DNA of 64,000 nucleotides from Tolypothrix sp. PCC 7910 (GCF_011769525.1 NZ_CP050440.1:186001-250000); one strand, 5' to 3'. Positions 42,749 to 51,656 are shown, counted from the stretch's first letter. The notes: generated by a model not told the origin, from the sequence alone. A program made the numbers and translations.

Positions 42749-45061
42749 ATGAAGAATACCACATTGAAGTTGCGCGGTATGAGTTGCGCTTCTTGTGCCA
42801 GAAGTGTAGAAGATGCAATTCGTTCTGTCCCTGGCGTGAATGAATGTAGTGTAAATTTTGGGGCAGAACAGGCAACGGTTGATTATGACCCCAAAAGGAC
42901 AGATTTACAAGCTATCCAAGATGCAGTAGATGCAGCAGGTTATTCTGCTTTGCCGCTACAAGAACAAAATTTGATGGCAGGAGAAGATGATGAGGAAAAG
43001 CGCCATCGCCTGCAGGAATCCCGTGATTTGCAGCGTAAGGTGACAGTAGGGGGAATTATTAGCGCTGTGTTGGTAATTGGTTCACTACCAATGATGACAT
43101 GGTTCAACCTGCCTTTTATTCCCATGTGGTTGCATAACCCTTGGCTGCAATTAGTGCTGACTACTCCTGTACAGTTTTGGTGTGGTTATTCCTTTTACGT
43201 CAATAGCTGGAAGGCATTAAAGCGCCATGCTGCCACAATGGATACGTTAATTGCTTTAGGTACTAGTGCCGCATATTTCTATTCCCTTTTTGCCACCTTA
43301 GTTCCTAGCTTTTTCATTGCCCAGGGTTTGAGAGCAGATGTATATTATGAAACTGCGGCGATTGTCATTACCTTAATTTTATTAGGGCGACTATTTGAAA
43401 ATCGTGCCAAAGGACAAACTTCCGAAGCTATCCGCAAATTAATTGGTTTACAGGCGAAAACCGCGCGGTTAATTCGTAACGGGCGAGAAGTCGATGTACC
43501 GATTGAGCAAGTACAAATTGGTGATGTGGTGCTAGTGCGTCCTGGGGAGAAAATACCCGTTGATGGTGAAGTAGTTGAGGGTAGATCCACAGTTGATGAA
43601 GCAATGGTGACTGGTGAAAGCGTACCCGTGAAAAAGCAACCAGGGGATGAAGTCATTGGCGCAACCATTAACAAAACTGGCAGTTTTAAGTTCCGCGCCA
43701 CCAGAGTAGGCGCAGATACCGTACTGGCGCAGATTGTGCAATTAGTGCAGCAAGCTCAAGGTTCAAAAGCCCCTATTCAAAGACTAGCAGACCAAGTTAC
43801 CGGGTGGTTTGTCCCGGCAGTAATTGCGATCGCTATCCTCACTTTCATAATTTGGTACAACATCATGGGTAATGTCACCTTGGCGTTGATGACCACAGTA
43901 GGGGTCTTAATTATCGCTTGTCCTTGTGCTTTGGGTTTAGCCACACCTACCTCAGTGATGGTTGGTACTGGTAAAGGTGCAGAAAACGGCATTTTAATTA
44001 AAGGCGCGGAAAGCTTGGAACTAGCGCATCAAATTCAAACCATTGTCTTAGATAAAACAGGCACAATTACCCAAGGTAAACCCACAGTGACAGATTTTGT
44101 CACAGTCAACGGCACAGCTAACGGCAACGAAATGCAGCTGATTCAACTAGCCGCCTCAGTAGAACGCAATTCTGAACATCCCTTAGCAGAAGCAGTTGTA
44201 CGATATGCCGAAACTCAAGAAACGCAATTAATTGACTCTGTACAAAATTTTGCAGCTATAGCAGGTAGTGGTGTCCAAGGTACAGTTGCTAACAGGGTAG
44301 TGCAAATTGGAACACAACGCTGGATGGAAGAATTGGGTATTAACACGCAATTTTTGCTAGCTGACAAAGAACGCTTAGAATACCTAGGGAAAACCGCCGT
44401 GTGGTTAGCAGTTGATGGCGAAATTAAAGGAGTTATGGGGATAGCTGATGCCATTAAACCCACATCACCCCAAGCTGTGAGAGCCTTGCAAAAACTCGGT
44501 TTAGAAGTAGTCATGCTCACAGGTGACAACCAACGCACCGCCGAAAGCATTGCCCGTGAAGTTGGCATTACAAAAATCTTAGCCGAAGTCCGCCCCGATC
44601 AAAAGGCAGCGGTGATTAAGTCACTGCAAGCAGAAAAGCAGAGGAGAATTTTATCTCCAAAATCCAAAATCCAAAATCCAAAATCTAAAATTGTGGCGAT
44701 GGTTGGTGATGGTATCAATGATGCACCAGCCTTAGCCCAAGCCGATGTGGGAATAGCAATTGGCACAGGTACAGACGTTGCGATCGCAGCTAGTGACATC
44801 ACCTTAATTTCTGGCGATTTACAAGCCATAGTTACAGCAATTCAACTCAGCCGCGCCACCATTCGCAACATTCGCCAAAATTTATTCTTCGCCTTCATTT
44901 ACAACGTTGCTGGTATTCCCATCGCCGCCGGGATTCTCTTCCCATTCTTCGGTTGGTTACTCAACCCCATCATCGCCGGTGCAGCAATGGCTTTTAGTTC
45001 AGTTTCCGTAGTCACCAACGCACTACGCCTACGCAACTTCCACCCTAAAACTCTCAGCTAA
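42749..45061 (+). CDS. copA: Copper-exporting P1B-type ATPase CopA/PacS
   Basis: 770 residues. It pumps Cu(I) out of the cytoplasm or into thylakoids. Domain order: HMA domain with GMSCASCA (CxxC) at 10-17, membrane helices, actuator with VTGESVPV, the CPCALG ion motif, DKTGTIT phosphorylation site, [10 protein letters not shown] hinge, and the last helices with YN and [15 protein letters not shown], which is the Cu(I)-specific set. Before the hinge (about residues 634-648) heptamer DNA repeats insert a Lys/Pro/Ser-rich stretch. It has a MerR-type promoter and is followed by a cupredoxin gene. Confidence 0.95.
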   Translation: MKNTTLKLRGMSCASCARSVEDAIRSVPGVNECSVNFGAEQATVDYDPKRTDLQAIQDAVDAAGYSALPLQEQNLMAGEDDEEKRHRLQESRDLQRKVTVGGIISAVLVIGSLPMMTWFNLPFIPMWLHNPWLQLVLTTPVQFWCGYSFYVNSWKALKRHAATMDTLIALGTSAAYFYSLFATLVPSFFIAQGLRADVYYETAAIVITLILLGRLFENRAKGQTSEAIRKLIGLQAKTARLIRNGREVDVPIEQVQIGDVVLVRPGEKIPVDGEVVEGRSTVDEAMVTGESVPVKKQPGDEVIGATINKTGSFKFRATRVGADTVLAQIVQLVQQAQGSKAPIQRLADQVTGWFVPAVIAIAILTFIIWYNIMGNVTLALMTTVGVLIIACPCALGLATPTSVMVGTGKGAENGILIKGAESLELAHQIQTIVLDKTGTITQGKPTVTDFVTVNGTANGNEMQLIQLAASVERNSEHPLAEAVVRYAETQETQLIDSVQNFAAIAGSGVQGTVANRVVQIGTQRWMEELGINTQFLLADKERLEYLGKTAVWLAVDGEIKGVMGIADAIKPTSPQAVRALQKLGLEVVMLTGDNQRTAESIAREVGITKILAEVRPDQKAAVIKSLQAEKQRRILSPKSKIQNPKSKIVAMVGDGINDAPALAQADVGIAIGTGTDVAIAASDITLISGDLQAIVTAIQLSRATIRNIRQNLFFAFIYNVAGIPIAAGILFPFFGWLLNPIIAGAAMAFSSVSVVTNALRLRNFHPKTLS
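44657..44691. repeat. CCAAAAT heptamer array inside copA
   Basis: Four CCAAAAT units and one CTAAAAT, in frame. Because three heptamers make seven codons, the protein shows the repeat KSKIQNP. The array lies just before the conserved [10 protein letters not shown] motif. Confidence 0.85.
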
Positions 45062-45064
45062 AGA

Positions 45065-45099
45065 AATGACCAATGACCAATGACAAATGACCAATGACC
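45065..45099. repeat. AATGACC heptamer array before the cupredoxin gene
   Basis: Five units of AATGACC/AATGACA. The ATG at 45087 is part of this repeat and is therefore unlikely to be the true start of the next gene. Confidence 0.75.
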
Positions 45100-45107
45100 A
45101 ATCAATT

Positions 45108-45677
45108 ATGAACAAAACAACACTCATCGGTACTATAGCCAGTTTAGGGATTGTATTTGGAATCGCATCAGGTAAAGCTGTTGCCCAAACCTCCCATGAA
45201 ACCCATTCATCACCAACAGTCCAAACTAATCAATTTCAACGTATCGATCAGCCTCTAGGAAATAAAATAGCCGTCACTCTCGGCGGATTGGGATTAATTG
45301 GCTTAGAACTTTGGTGGTTCTTGCTGAGTAAACCCAAGTCTCAGAAAGCAGTTGCAACGAATGAGAATATTCAGGAAGTAACTGTTACTGTTGATGGAGG
45401 ATATGATCCCAGCCGAATTGTAGTGCAAGCCGGGAAACTTGTACGATTGAAATTTGCACGTACAGATCCCAGCAGTTGTTTAGAACAAGTCTTAATTCCA
45501 GACTTTCACATCGCCGCAGATTTACCGCTAAATCAAGTCACAACTGTGGAATTTACACCCAAACAACCAGGTGAGTATATTTTCACTTGTGGGATGAATA
45601 TGTTTCGGGGTGCGATCGCAGTTAAAGCCGCAGACGCAACTGAAGAAACTGCTTCTACTCAACTGAGTTTCTCATGA
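45108..45677 (+). CDS. Exported cupredoxin-domain protein
   Basis: 189 residues from ATG at 45108, giving a signal peptide (MNKTTLIGTIASLGIVFGIA to KAVAQ). A second hydrophobic stretch at about 55-72 (VTLGGLGLIGLELWWFLL) may anchor it. The C-terminal half is a cupredoxin fold: VTVDGGYDPSRIVVQAGKLV, CLEQVLIPDF and EYIFTCGMNMFRG, where Cys, Cys and Met could bind copper. It follows copA after 46 bases, filled with heptamers, and so shares the copper promoter. A periplasmic copper-binding role is inferred from fold and neighbours. Confidence 0.8.
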   Translation: MNKTTLIGTIASLGIVFGIASGKAVAQTSHETHSSPTVQTNQFQRIDQPLGNKIAVTLGGLGLIGLELWWFLLSKPKSQKAVATNENIQEVTVTVDGGYDPSRIVVQAGKLVRLKFARTDPSSCLEQVLIPDFHIAADLPLNQVTTVEFTPKQPGEYIFTCGMNMFRGAIAVKAADATEETASTQLSFS

Positions 45678-45703
45678 GCATGATGAAATGATACTTTTTA
45701 TGC

Positions 45704-45740
45704 TTGACTCTCCAGTTAAATGGAGAGTTTAGTATAAGAT
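45704..45740 (+). promoter_or_regulatory. MerR-type promoter/operator of the regulator gene
   Basis: TTGACT (45704-45709), then the dyad CTCTCCAGTTAAATGGAGAG and TATAAG. It shares CTTGAC, CTCCAGTT and TGGAG with the copA site, suggesting autoregulation. Confidence 0.75.
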
Positions 45741-45773
45741 TAGCAATCATATCTTACTGAGGGTGCGGTCAAG

Positions 45774-46187
45774 ATGTTAGCCCAAGCAGAAGGAAAACAA
45801 ATTGGTGTAGTTGCCAAAGAAAGTGGCGTACCAATTAAAACCATTCGCTACTATGAAGAACTTGGCTTACTCCAATCATCAGGCAGAACAGAAGGCGGAT
45901 TTCGATTATTTAGCTCTGATATTTTAGAACGACTACACTTTATTAAACGCGCGCAAAGCTTGGGATTAAGCTTATCCGAAATTAAAGAATTTCTCAATGT
46001 TCATGATAGTGGCAATTTACCTTGTGAGCATATCAAAATCAAACTAGAGCAAAAGGTAAAAGCCATTGATGAACAAATTCAACAATTAATGATTTTGAGA
46101 CAAGAATTATCTGGTTTACTATCTGGCTGGGAAATTAAACCTGATAATAATCATGCAACTATTTGTCCAATTATTGAACATCAATAA
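45774..46187 (+). CDS. MerR-family metal-responsive regulator
   Basis: 137 residues. N-terminal MerR winged helix (IGVVAKESGVPIKTIRYYEE, then LGLLQSSGRTEGGFRLF), then a long dimer helix and a C-terminal metal loop. Cys84 (LPCEH), His127 and Cys131 (HATICPIIEH) are the candidate ligands. The classical copper sensor CueR uses two Cys in the C-terminal loop, so this pattern is closer to the Zn/Cd/Hg-type members; the operators, however, sit on copper genes. It most likely activates copA, itself and the His-rich protein gene by DNA unwinding at long-spacer promoters. The exact metal is unsure. Confidence 0.85.
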   Translation: MLAQAEGKQIGVVAKESGVPIKTIRYYEELGLLQSSGRTEGGFRLFSSDILERLHFIKRAQSLGLSLSEIKEFLNVHDSGNLPCEHIKIKLEQKVKAIDEQIQQLMILRQELSGLLSGWEIKPDNNHATICPIIEHQ

Positions 46188-46528
46188 ATAAATTTAGAGA
46201 TTATTTATCAAGCCTAATGCACTGTCGCATTGATGATGCGTTACGGCTAAATATCATTATCTCTTTGTCCCAAATCCTTTCATAGCCGTAACACATCCTA
46301 CTTAAGATTTACTGTACCTCACTAACTTGCAATCTGCTGTAATTACTTTAATTATTGTAGGGTGTGTTAGGCGCTCGTTTCTAATATTATTGGTCACGTA
46401 AAAACTATCCTAGCGCCTAACGCACCGTCGCATTGATGATATATTACTAAATTCCTATCTTCAAGCAAGCTAATTTTCAAAATAGAAGCTCTTTTTTTGG
46501 CTCATTAAATCAAAAAATACATTAACTC
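46188..46528. repeat. Two large hairpins between the regulator and the His-rich gene
   Basis: Stem 1 pairs GATGCGTTACGGCTA (46235-46249) with TAGCCGTAACACATC (46283-46297), with one mismatch. Stem 2 pairs GGTGTGTTAGGCGCT (46361-46375) with AGCGCCTAACGCACC (46412-46426), with one mismatch. GTCGCATTGATGAT occurs once near each. These are larger relatives of the GCGTTA palindromes. No gene is seen. Confidence 0.65.
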
Positions 46529-46560
46529 TTGACTCTCCAGTTAACTAGAGTATGTAAAGT
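46529..46560 (+). promoter_or_regulatory. MerR-type promoter/operator of the His-rich gene
   Basis: TTGACT (46529-46534), CTCCAGTTAACTAGAG (slightly degenerate dyad), then TATGTAAAG. The third copy of the copA-type site in the window. Confidence 0.72.
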
Positions 46561-46663
46561 GATTTTGAGTTAAGTAGATAACTTAAAAATTCAGTTAGAT
46601 TTCTGTACTGACTCTCTAAACTTTTTGAGATGACTTGAGTAATTAAGAAATGGAGCCAAATCA

Positions 46664-47560
46664 ATGAAGAAATTTCTAAATTCACTTGCTATAACTACTG
46701 CTTTAGTACTAGCTCAAAGCTGCTCATCAATAACTAAAATTGATGAAAAAGCAATATCTGTTAGCACACATCAGCATGAGGCAATTTCAAGGACTGAGAA
46801 CCATCATGGAGAACATTCAACTAGTGACACTGTTCATCACGATGAAAATCATAAAGACAAGAAAGTATTGACTCAAGCAAACCTCAAAGTTCCTAGTCAC
46901 ATCTCCCCAAATCAAACGATTCCCATATCTATTGATGTGCAAGATTTAAATGGTAAAGCAATTACCAATTTTGAAACTTTTCAAGAAAAGCTGATGCACT
47001 TAATTGTTGTGAGTGATGATCTACAATTTTTTAGCCATATTCATCCCGCATATAAAACTAATGGACAATTTGAAGTTGCAGCTAGTTTTCCCCAAGCAGG
47101 TGGTTACACATTTTTTAGCGATTACAAACCCACTGGAAAAACAGAACAAGTCTCAGTATTGAAAGCACAAGTTTTAGGTAATACTATTCCGGCTCCAGAA
47201 ATTGACATTCAGCGTAGTAAAACTTTCAACGATACTCAAGTCAATCTCGCTCTTTCTGAACCTACTGTAAAAGCAGGTCAAGAAGTTACTTTAATGTTTA
47301 AATTACAAGATGCTGCTAGCAATCAACCGCTAACAGACTTACAACCTTACTTGGGAGAGAACGGACATTTCGTTATCGTGCGAAATTCAAAGCAATTAAC
47401 AGCAGCAGATTACATCCATGCTCATGCACTCAAAAATACCCCGGCTGGACAGGTTGATTTTATGACTAGCTTTCCCCAACGAGGAAAGTACAAGCTTTGG
47501 GGTCAGTTTAATCGCAATGGCAAAATCATTACTGCTGATTTTTGGCTCAATGTCGTCTAG
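46664..47560 (+). CDS. His-rich exported metal-binding protein, likely copper-induced
   Basis: 298 residues. An N-terminal signal (MKKFLNSLAITTALVLAQSC) ends in a possible lipobox Cys, though the -1 to -3 residues are not ideal. A His/Glu/Asp-rich stretch follows (HQHEAISRTENHHGEHS, then HHDENHKD), typical for metal chelation. Two beta-rich repeats (about 68-170 and 185-298) contain HIHPAYKTNGQFEVAASFPQ and HAHALKNTP plus GQVDFMTSFPQRGKY; the shared pattern (H-x-H ... F-P-Q-x-G-x-Y) suggests tandem copies of one domain. Its MerR-type promoter ties it to the copper regulon. Probably a periplasmic copper buffer. Confidence 0.72.
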   Translation: MKKFLNSLAITTALVLAQSCSSITKIDEKAISVSTHQHEAISRTENHHGEHSTSDTVHHDENHKDKKVLTQANLKVPSHISPNQTIPISIDVQDLNGKAITNFETFQEKLMHLIVVSDDLQFFSHIHPAYKTNGQFEVAASFPQAGGYTFFSDYKPTGKTEQVSVLKAQVLGNTIPAPEIDIQRSKTFNDTQVNLALSEPTVKAGQEVTLMFKLQDAASNQPLTDLQPYLGENGHFVIVRNSKQLTAADYIHAHALKNTPAGQVDFMTSFPQRGKYKLWGQFNRNGKIITADFWLNVV

Positions 47561-47731
47561 TTTAGCGGTATGTATTCTTCTTGTGCAGTTTTGATGAAGT
47601 AAATTTGAAGAGTAAGCGATCGCCCTTAGCATCTACTAATTGAGCTGCTACTATGGGGACATATACAGAACTACTTATACCGAAACCTGAATTATCGTCA
47701 AATTCTCTCAGAAGAACATGTACCAAATCAA

Positions 47732-47757
47732 CAGCCCCCAAAAGGGGCTATTTTTAT
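47732..47757 (+). terminator. Terminator after the copper regulon
   Basis: AGCCCC (47733-47738) pairs with GGGGCT (47744-47749), extended by A/T pairs, followed by a run of T. It lies 172 bases after the His-rich gene; no further gene lies between. Confidence 0.82.
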
Positions 47758-47880
47758 TTGCAGTAATTATTAGTGATTACTCTTATGTTCTGAGTAATTA
47801 CTTGTTTTGCAAACCCAGTATTTTTGCGGTAATTTATAATTGCATCGCATGGGGTTGTGGCTCAGTAATCGCCTAGTAAA

Positions 47881-47949
47881 TAGCCTTGAAATCCTTACCA
47901 ATGAGCAATGACAGCCTCAGCCAGTTATCTTTCATTTCGCCAACCTACT
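47881..47949. repeat. 3'-end repeat, copy 2
   Basis: Matches 38381-38455 through TCAGCCAGTTATCTTT, ATTTCGCC and ACCTACTT, and includes the EgtB stop codon at its edge. Confidence 0.7.
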
Positions 47950-49165
47950 TGTCACTAACAGCGCAGCGAAACCCTATAAAAACCTGACGTACACTTGGAT
48001 AATACCAGCTGCGAAAACTAGGGCGTAGTACCCAAGGACGAGTCGCCCAACTTCCGCCTTTTAATACGCGATGTTTTTGGTCAAAATAAACTTGGGAGTA
48101 GCCTGTGTAAGGGAAACTTTTAAATCCTGGATAGCCATCAAACCAGGTAGCTGTCCATTCCCAGACATTACCCAAAGTGTCGTATAAACCATAGGCGCTT
48201 TGTCCACCGGGATAAGCATCAACAGGTGTAGTTTTACCAATTAGGCGATCGCAATTACAATTCTCAGTTATTACTGTTGTTTCGGGATTCCTCCTAGCTG
48301 CTTTTTCCCATTCCGCTTCGGTGGGTAGTCGCTTACCGACAAATCTTGAGTAAGCTTCTGCTTCGTACCAACTAACACCCCAAACTGAATGATTATCCCA
48401 AGTAACATTTCCATCCCAGTATAGCGGTTGAGTTATCTGTTCAGTTTGTAACCATTCCCACCCAGCCTTTGACCACCACTGAGGATTTTGGTAGCCGCCA
48501 GCCTCCATAAATGCGCGATATTGTCTACAAGTGACAGGATAGCGGTCAATATAATAGGTGTCTAAATATACTTTATGTGCTAAAGATTCGTTATCTAGCG
48601 CCTCAATAGAGTTGTTACCTTGTTCAAATTCACCGGCGGGAATTTGGATCATTTCTTCCAGGTTATGAGGCGCAGCTGGACTAACACCATCAAGGTAAAG
48701 TGAGTTGTTTAAGGGAAGTTTTGCTAATTCCAACACCATGCTAATAATTTCACAGTGTTGGCTTTCGTGTTGAATTAAAAAGCGCCACAGACGTTCATGT
48801 TGCTCAATATCAGCAACTTTCAGGATATCCAAAGCTTTGCTTCTGACTGTATCTAAGTAATCAAGAATTTCCCCTAACTCAGGTAATTCCACACGCTTGG
48901 CTTTGGGTAAACCATCAGCTGCAAACAGCTGATGGTATTGTGGAAACAAACATGGTAAACCTGCGATATGTTCTAGCAACCACAAAGATTCAATGTAAGC
49001 AATATGACCTAAGTGCCAACCAACAGGGCTAAAATCTGGATGGGGTTGATTACAGAATGTCTGCCTATCCATACCCTCAAACAGTGTCAGAGTTTTTTTG
49101 CGACATTCAATAAACGCAAGAATAATATCTTCTCTGACACTAGATATGCTCAACTTGGATAACAC
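47945..49165 (-). CDS. egtB: EgtB-type hercynine/thiol-histidine sulphoxide synthase
   Basis: 406 residues from a GTG at 49165, chosen because GGAG lies six bases upstream inside the end of EgtC. EgtB is a non-haem iron enzyme that couples a thiol donor to hercynine in ergothioneine synthesis. The DinB-like half carries HLGHIAYIE and HESQHCE (iron-binding His residues), and the C-terminal FGE-sulfatase-like half has RYPVTCRQYRAFMEAGGY, GKRLPTEAEWEKAAR, GNVWEWTATW and GGSWATRPW. It overlaps EgtC by 26 bases, so the two are translationally coupled. EgtD, the histidine methyltransferase, is not in the window. Confidence 0.88.
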   Translation of the reverse strand: MLSKLSISSVREDIILAFIECRKKTLTLFEGMDRQTFCNQPHPDFSPVGWHLGHIAYIESLWLLEHIAGLPCLFPQYHQLFAADGLPKAKRVELPELGEILDYLDTVRSKALDILKVADIEQHERLWRFLIQHESQHCEIISMVLELAKLPLNNSLYLDGVSPAAPHNLEEMIQIPAGEFEQGNNSIEALDNESLAHKVYLDTYYIDRYPVTCRQYRAFMEAGGYQNPQWWSKAGWEWLQTEQITQPLYWDGNVTWDNHSVWGVSWYEAEAYSRFVGKRLPTEAEWEKAARRNPETTVITENCNCDRLIGKTTPVDAYPGGQSAYGLYDTLGNVWEWTATWFDGYPGFKSFPYTGYSQVYFDQKHRVLKGGSWATRPWVLRPSFRSWYYPSVRQVFIGFRCAVSDK

Positions 49166-49928
49166 GGTCTTCTCCCACACTGATGATACTATTTTCTGGG
49201 CAAGTTGTCCAATTACCATTAAATATCGGTTCAGAAGCAATAATTACCGATTCTGGGAAATTTGAATCATTCTCTAACCAGTAGAGAGAAGGCGCAGGTG
49301 ATTTACTACTAAAGCGACAAGCAATTAGGCGATCGCCATCACTTAAAATGATGTTGGCAGAAACATCACTTTCATACTCTGCTGCTAATTCCAACAAATG
49401 CAGCAACGTCACGTGTAAAGCCTGTTCTACACTCTTACCAGGGTGAGATTGCAACTGATTCAACACTAAAGCAAAGATATGCTCTGAATCTGTACTTCCC
49501 TTAATTGATTGATAAATCTCATTGCTAAGTTGATTGCGAATTGGTCTATATAATGTCTGGCGGAAATTCTCAATTCTGCCATTATGAGTAAATAACAACC
49601 TCTGATACTGAAATGGCTGAGAGTTACTAAAATCTAGAGCTTGGCCTGTTGTCGCACTACGCACATAGCCCAAAATCCGCCCTGATTCCACATAGCGGCT
49701 CAGATGTGGCAGATTTTGGTCATTCCAAATCGGCAAAATATGTTTGTAGATAAATGGTTCGGTATCCTTTTGGGCATGATACCAACCAATACCAAAGCCA
49801 TCAGCGTTTACTACTCCAGAAATCATTTCCTGAGGCTGATAACTCTGCACAATCAAGGAATGTTCTGGTGTGTACAGTAAACGTTCTAAAGAAATCGGCG
49901 AACCGAGGTAAGCAAGTAAACGGCACAT
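49140..49928 (-). CDS. egtC: Class II glutamine amidotransferase EgtC
   Basis: 262 residues. It hydrolyses the gamma-glutamyl group of the EgtB product when gamma-glutamylcysteine is the thiol donor. The N-terminal nucleophile is Cys2 in MCRLLAYLG; ADGFGIGWY and ILGYVRSATTG are class II amidotransferase motifs, and FTHNGRIENF is the His-Asn-Gly loop. It ends inside the EgtB start. Its presence hints that this organism uses the gamma-glutamylcysteine route, but many class II amidotransferases look alike, so EgtC is supported mainly by the coupled EgtB. Confidence 0.85.
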   Translation of the reverse strand: MCRLLAYLGSPISLERLLYTPEHSLIVQSYQPQEMISGVVNADGFGIGWYHAQKDTEPFIYKHILPIWNDQNLPHLSRYVESGRILGYVRSATTGQALDFSNSQPFQYQRLLFTHNGRIENFRQTLYRPIRNQLSNEIYQSIKGSTDSEHIFALVLNQLQSHPGKSVEQALHVTLLHLLELAAEYESDVSANIILSDGDRLIACRFSSKSPAPSLYWLENDSNFPESVIIASEPIFNGNWTTCPENSIISVGEDRVIQVEHI

Positions 49929-50041
49929 AATTTTGAATCTTCGGTATTAAGCGACTTGATTATAATAAGTGGTCACACAACTGTCGCCACTAAGTAGCCC
50001 CAATGCTTGCTCTATTTCGGTTCTTGGATCAAAATTGCCGA

Positions 50042-50584
50042 TTAGCTAGCAACAAACTTTAACGCTACACCATTCATGCAGTAGCGCTTACCAGTGGGTT
50101 TAGGGCCATCATTAAAGACATGGCCTAGGTGTCCACCGCAGCGGCTACAATGTACTTCAACTCTCGTCATAAAAAACGATTTATCTACAGTGGTAGCGAT
50201 CGCACCTTCAATAGGATCGTAAAAACTAGGCCAGCCAGTACCACTGTTAAATTTGGTTTCTGAGGTGAATAAGGGTAAATCACAGCCTGCACACAGGTAT
50301 TGTCCCGCCGCATATTGCTTATCGAGAGGACTGGTACCAGCGCGTTCTGTACCATGTTGACGCAGCACCCGAAACTGTTCAGGTGTCAGTGTTGTGCGCC
50401 ATTCTTCCTGAGTTTTGGCAATTTCAAATTCATTATTCTTTGCAGCTGTCATAACTTTTGGTTTCCTAAGTAGATAATTTGATAACCATACGGTGCCAAA
50501 CATAACGGCACCAGCTTCTAGAAGATATCGCCTTTTCATTCCCCTGTTACCAACTTCGCCTGTTGATTCACTAATATGAGCCAT
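50042..50584 (-). CDS. msrB: Peptide-methionine (R)-S-oxide reductase MsrB, exported form
   Basis: 180 residues. It reduces methionine R-sulphoxide. Zinc site CAGC (98, 101) and CSRC (146, 149); catalytic Cys169 in GKRYCMNG; FNSGTGWPSF and GGHLGHVFNDGP are family signatures. An N-terminal extension with KRRYLLEAGAVMFGTVWLS resembles a Tat-like or uncleaved signal anchor, so it likely repairs periplasmic or membrane-side proteins. The resolving Cys seen in some MsrB enzymes is not present in an obvious place. It is near ergothioneine genes, a stress theme, but is 113 bases from EgtC. Confidence 0.93.
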   Translation of the reverse strand: MAHISESTGEVGNRGMKRRYLLEAGAVMFGTVWLSNYLLRKPKVMTAAKNNEFEIAKTQEEWRTTLTPEQFRVLRQHGTERAGTSPLDKQYAAGQYLCAGCDLPLFTSETKFNSGTGWPSFYDPIEGAIATTVDKSFFMTRVEVHCSRCGGHLGHVFNDGPKPTGKRYCMNGVALKFVAS

Positions 50585-51116
50585 AACCCTGAATTAACCC
50601 TGATAGCAACATGAAAATGCTCTCAGAATCATATCAATTAGGTGTATGAGCCTGAAAATCACTGACTCAACCACAAAGTTTCTGAAGAGGGTAAGTTAAT
50701 CAATACAAGGAGGACTTACCGAACTCCTCGTAGCTTTGTAACATTCTGTTGTATTTTGTTTCAAAACTACATTCTAACGAGAACAGGCAATCTTAACAAA
50801 ACTGGGGACTAGGGACTGGGGATTAGGGATTAGGGATAAGGGAGATGAGGGGAAATAACAAACACCAAACACCCAACACCAATTACCAATTACCCATTAC
50901 CACTGTCCCAATCAGCTATATTGGAATAACGTCAACTTTATCAATCATTTTTATTTATTAAAACAAAAACTAAAAATAATTGCTTCTATCATTGGGAGTC
51001 TCTAAACTTAAAATTAAAATGGTCAACTAAAAGTTGATTTTTAAGCTTCTAGATTCACATATAGAGAAAAAAGTCAACAGTAAGTAAACATCCTATAAAA
51101 TTAAGATATTACGCCT
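50585..51116. other. Intergenic stretch with simple repeats
   Basis: 532 bases; contains short G-rich then C/A-rich units (50805-50910, e.g. GGGATTAGGGATTAGGG and CAATTACCAATTACCC) but no gene. The promoters of the divergent msrB and Rrf2 genes must lie here. Confidence 0.45.
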
Positions 51117-51554
51117 GTGGAACTCTCTAACAAATCTGAATACGCACTTCTAGCTCTGTTAGAGTTGGCTAGTTGTTACCCTAGTGGTGAATCTCTACAG
51201 ATTCGGCAGATGGCAGTGCTGCAAGATATACCGAACCGCTATTTAGAACAATTGCTAGCAACTTTGAGGCGTAGAGGTCTAATTAAGAGCATACGCGGAG
51301 CCAAAGGTGGCTATGTTTTAGCGCGAGATCCGCGAAAAATTACGTTGCTAGAAGCTTGGAGCAGCATTGAAGGAGTAGATGCTGCGGTACCGACTGTTGA
51401 GCAAAATTCCAAAACTCTAGAGACTCAAATTATCAACGAAATTTGGCAGGAAGCACGTCAAGCGGCTAATGCGGTTTTAGAAAAATATACCCTGCAAGAC
51501 CTTTGTGAGCGACGACTTAAGCATCGAGAAAAAGAACTGATGTACTATATCTAA
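51117..51554 (+). CDS. Rrf2-family transcriptional regulator
   Basis: 145 residues from GTG. Winged helix of the Rrf2 family: MELSNKSEYALLALLELAS, then IRQMAVLQDIPNRYLEQLL, then LIKSIRGAKGGYVLARDP. The three-Cys Fe-S cluster motif of IscR or NsrR is missing; only Cys20 and one Cys near 130 exist. It is thus closer to the CymR-type members that do not bind a cluster. It stands divergent from msrB, which makes a redox or sulphur role plausible but unproved. No good ribosome site is seen. Confidence 0.85.
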   Translation: MELSNKSEYALLALLELASCYPSGESLQIRQMAVLQDIPNRYLEQLLATLRRRGLIKSIRGAKGGYVLARDPRKITLLEAWSSIEGVDAAVPTVEQNSKTLETQIINEIWQEARQAANAVLEKYTLQDLCERRLKHREKELMYYI

Positions 51555-51609
51555 CAATAGCAATTAGTGGTGCTGTAGCCAAAATCAAGCATCAAGTCCC
51601 AATGATGAA

Positions 51610-51656
51610 GGGGAACAGGAAAAAGTCAACGACAAATCCTGTTCCCTTTCTGTTTT
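51610..51656 (+). terminator. Terminator of the Rrf2 gene
   Basis: GGGAACAGGA (51611-51620) pairs with TCCTGTTCCC (51637-51646), 10 bases, followed by TTTCTGTTTT. It stands 56 bases after the stop. Confidence 0.8.

Noticed and set aside
44657-44691. CRISPR array
   Set aside because: Units are seven bases without spacers, as in the other heptamer arrays; no cas genes are present.
45087-45107. Upstream ATG as start of the cupredoxin gene
   Set aside because: It is part of the AATGACC heptamer array; the ATG at 45108 gives a proper signal peptide.
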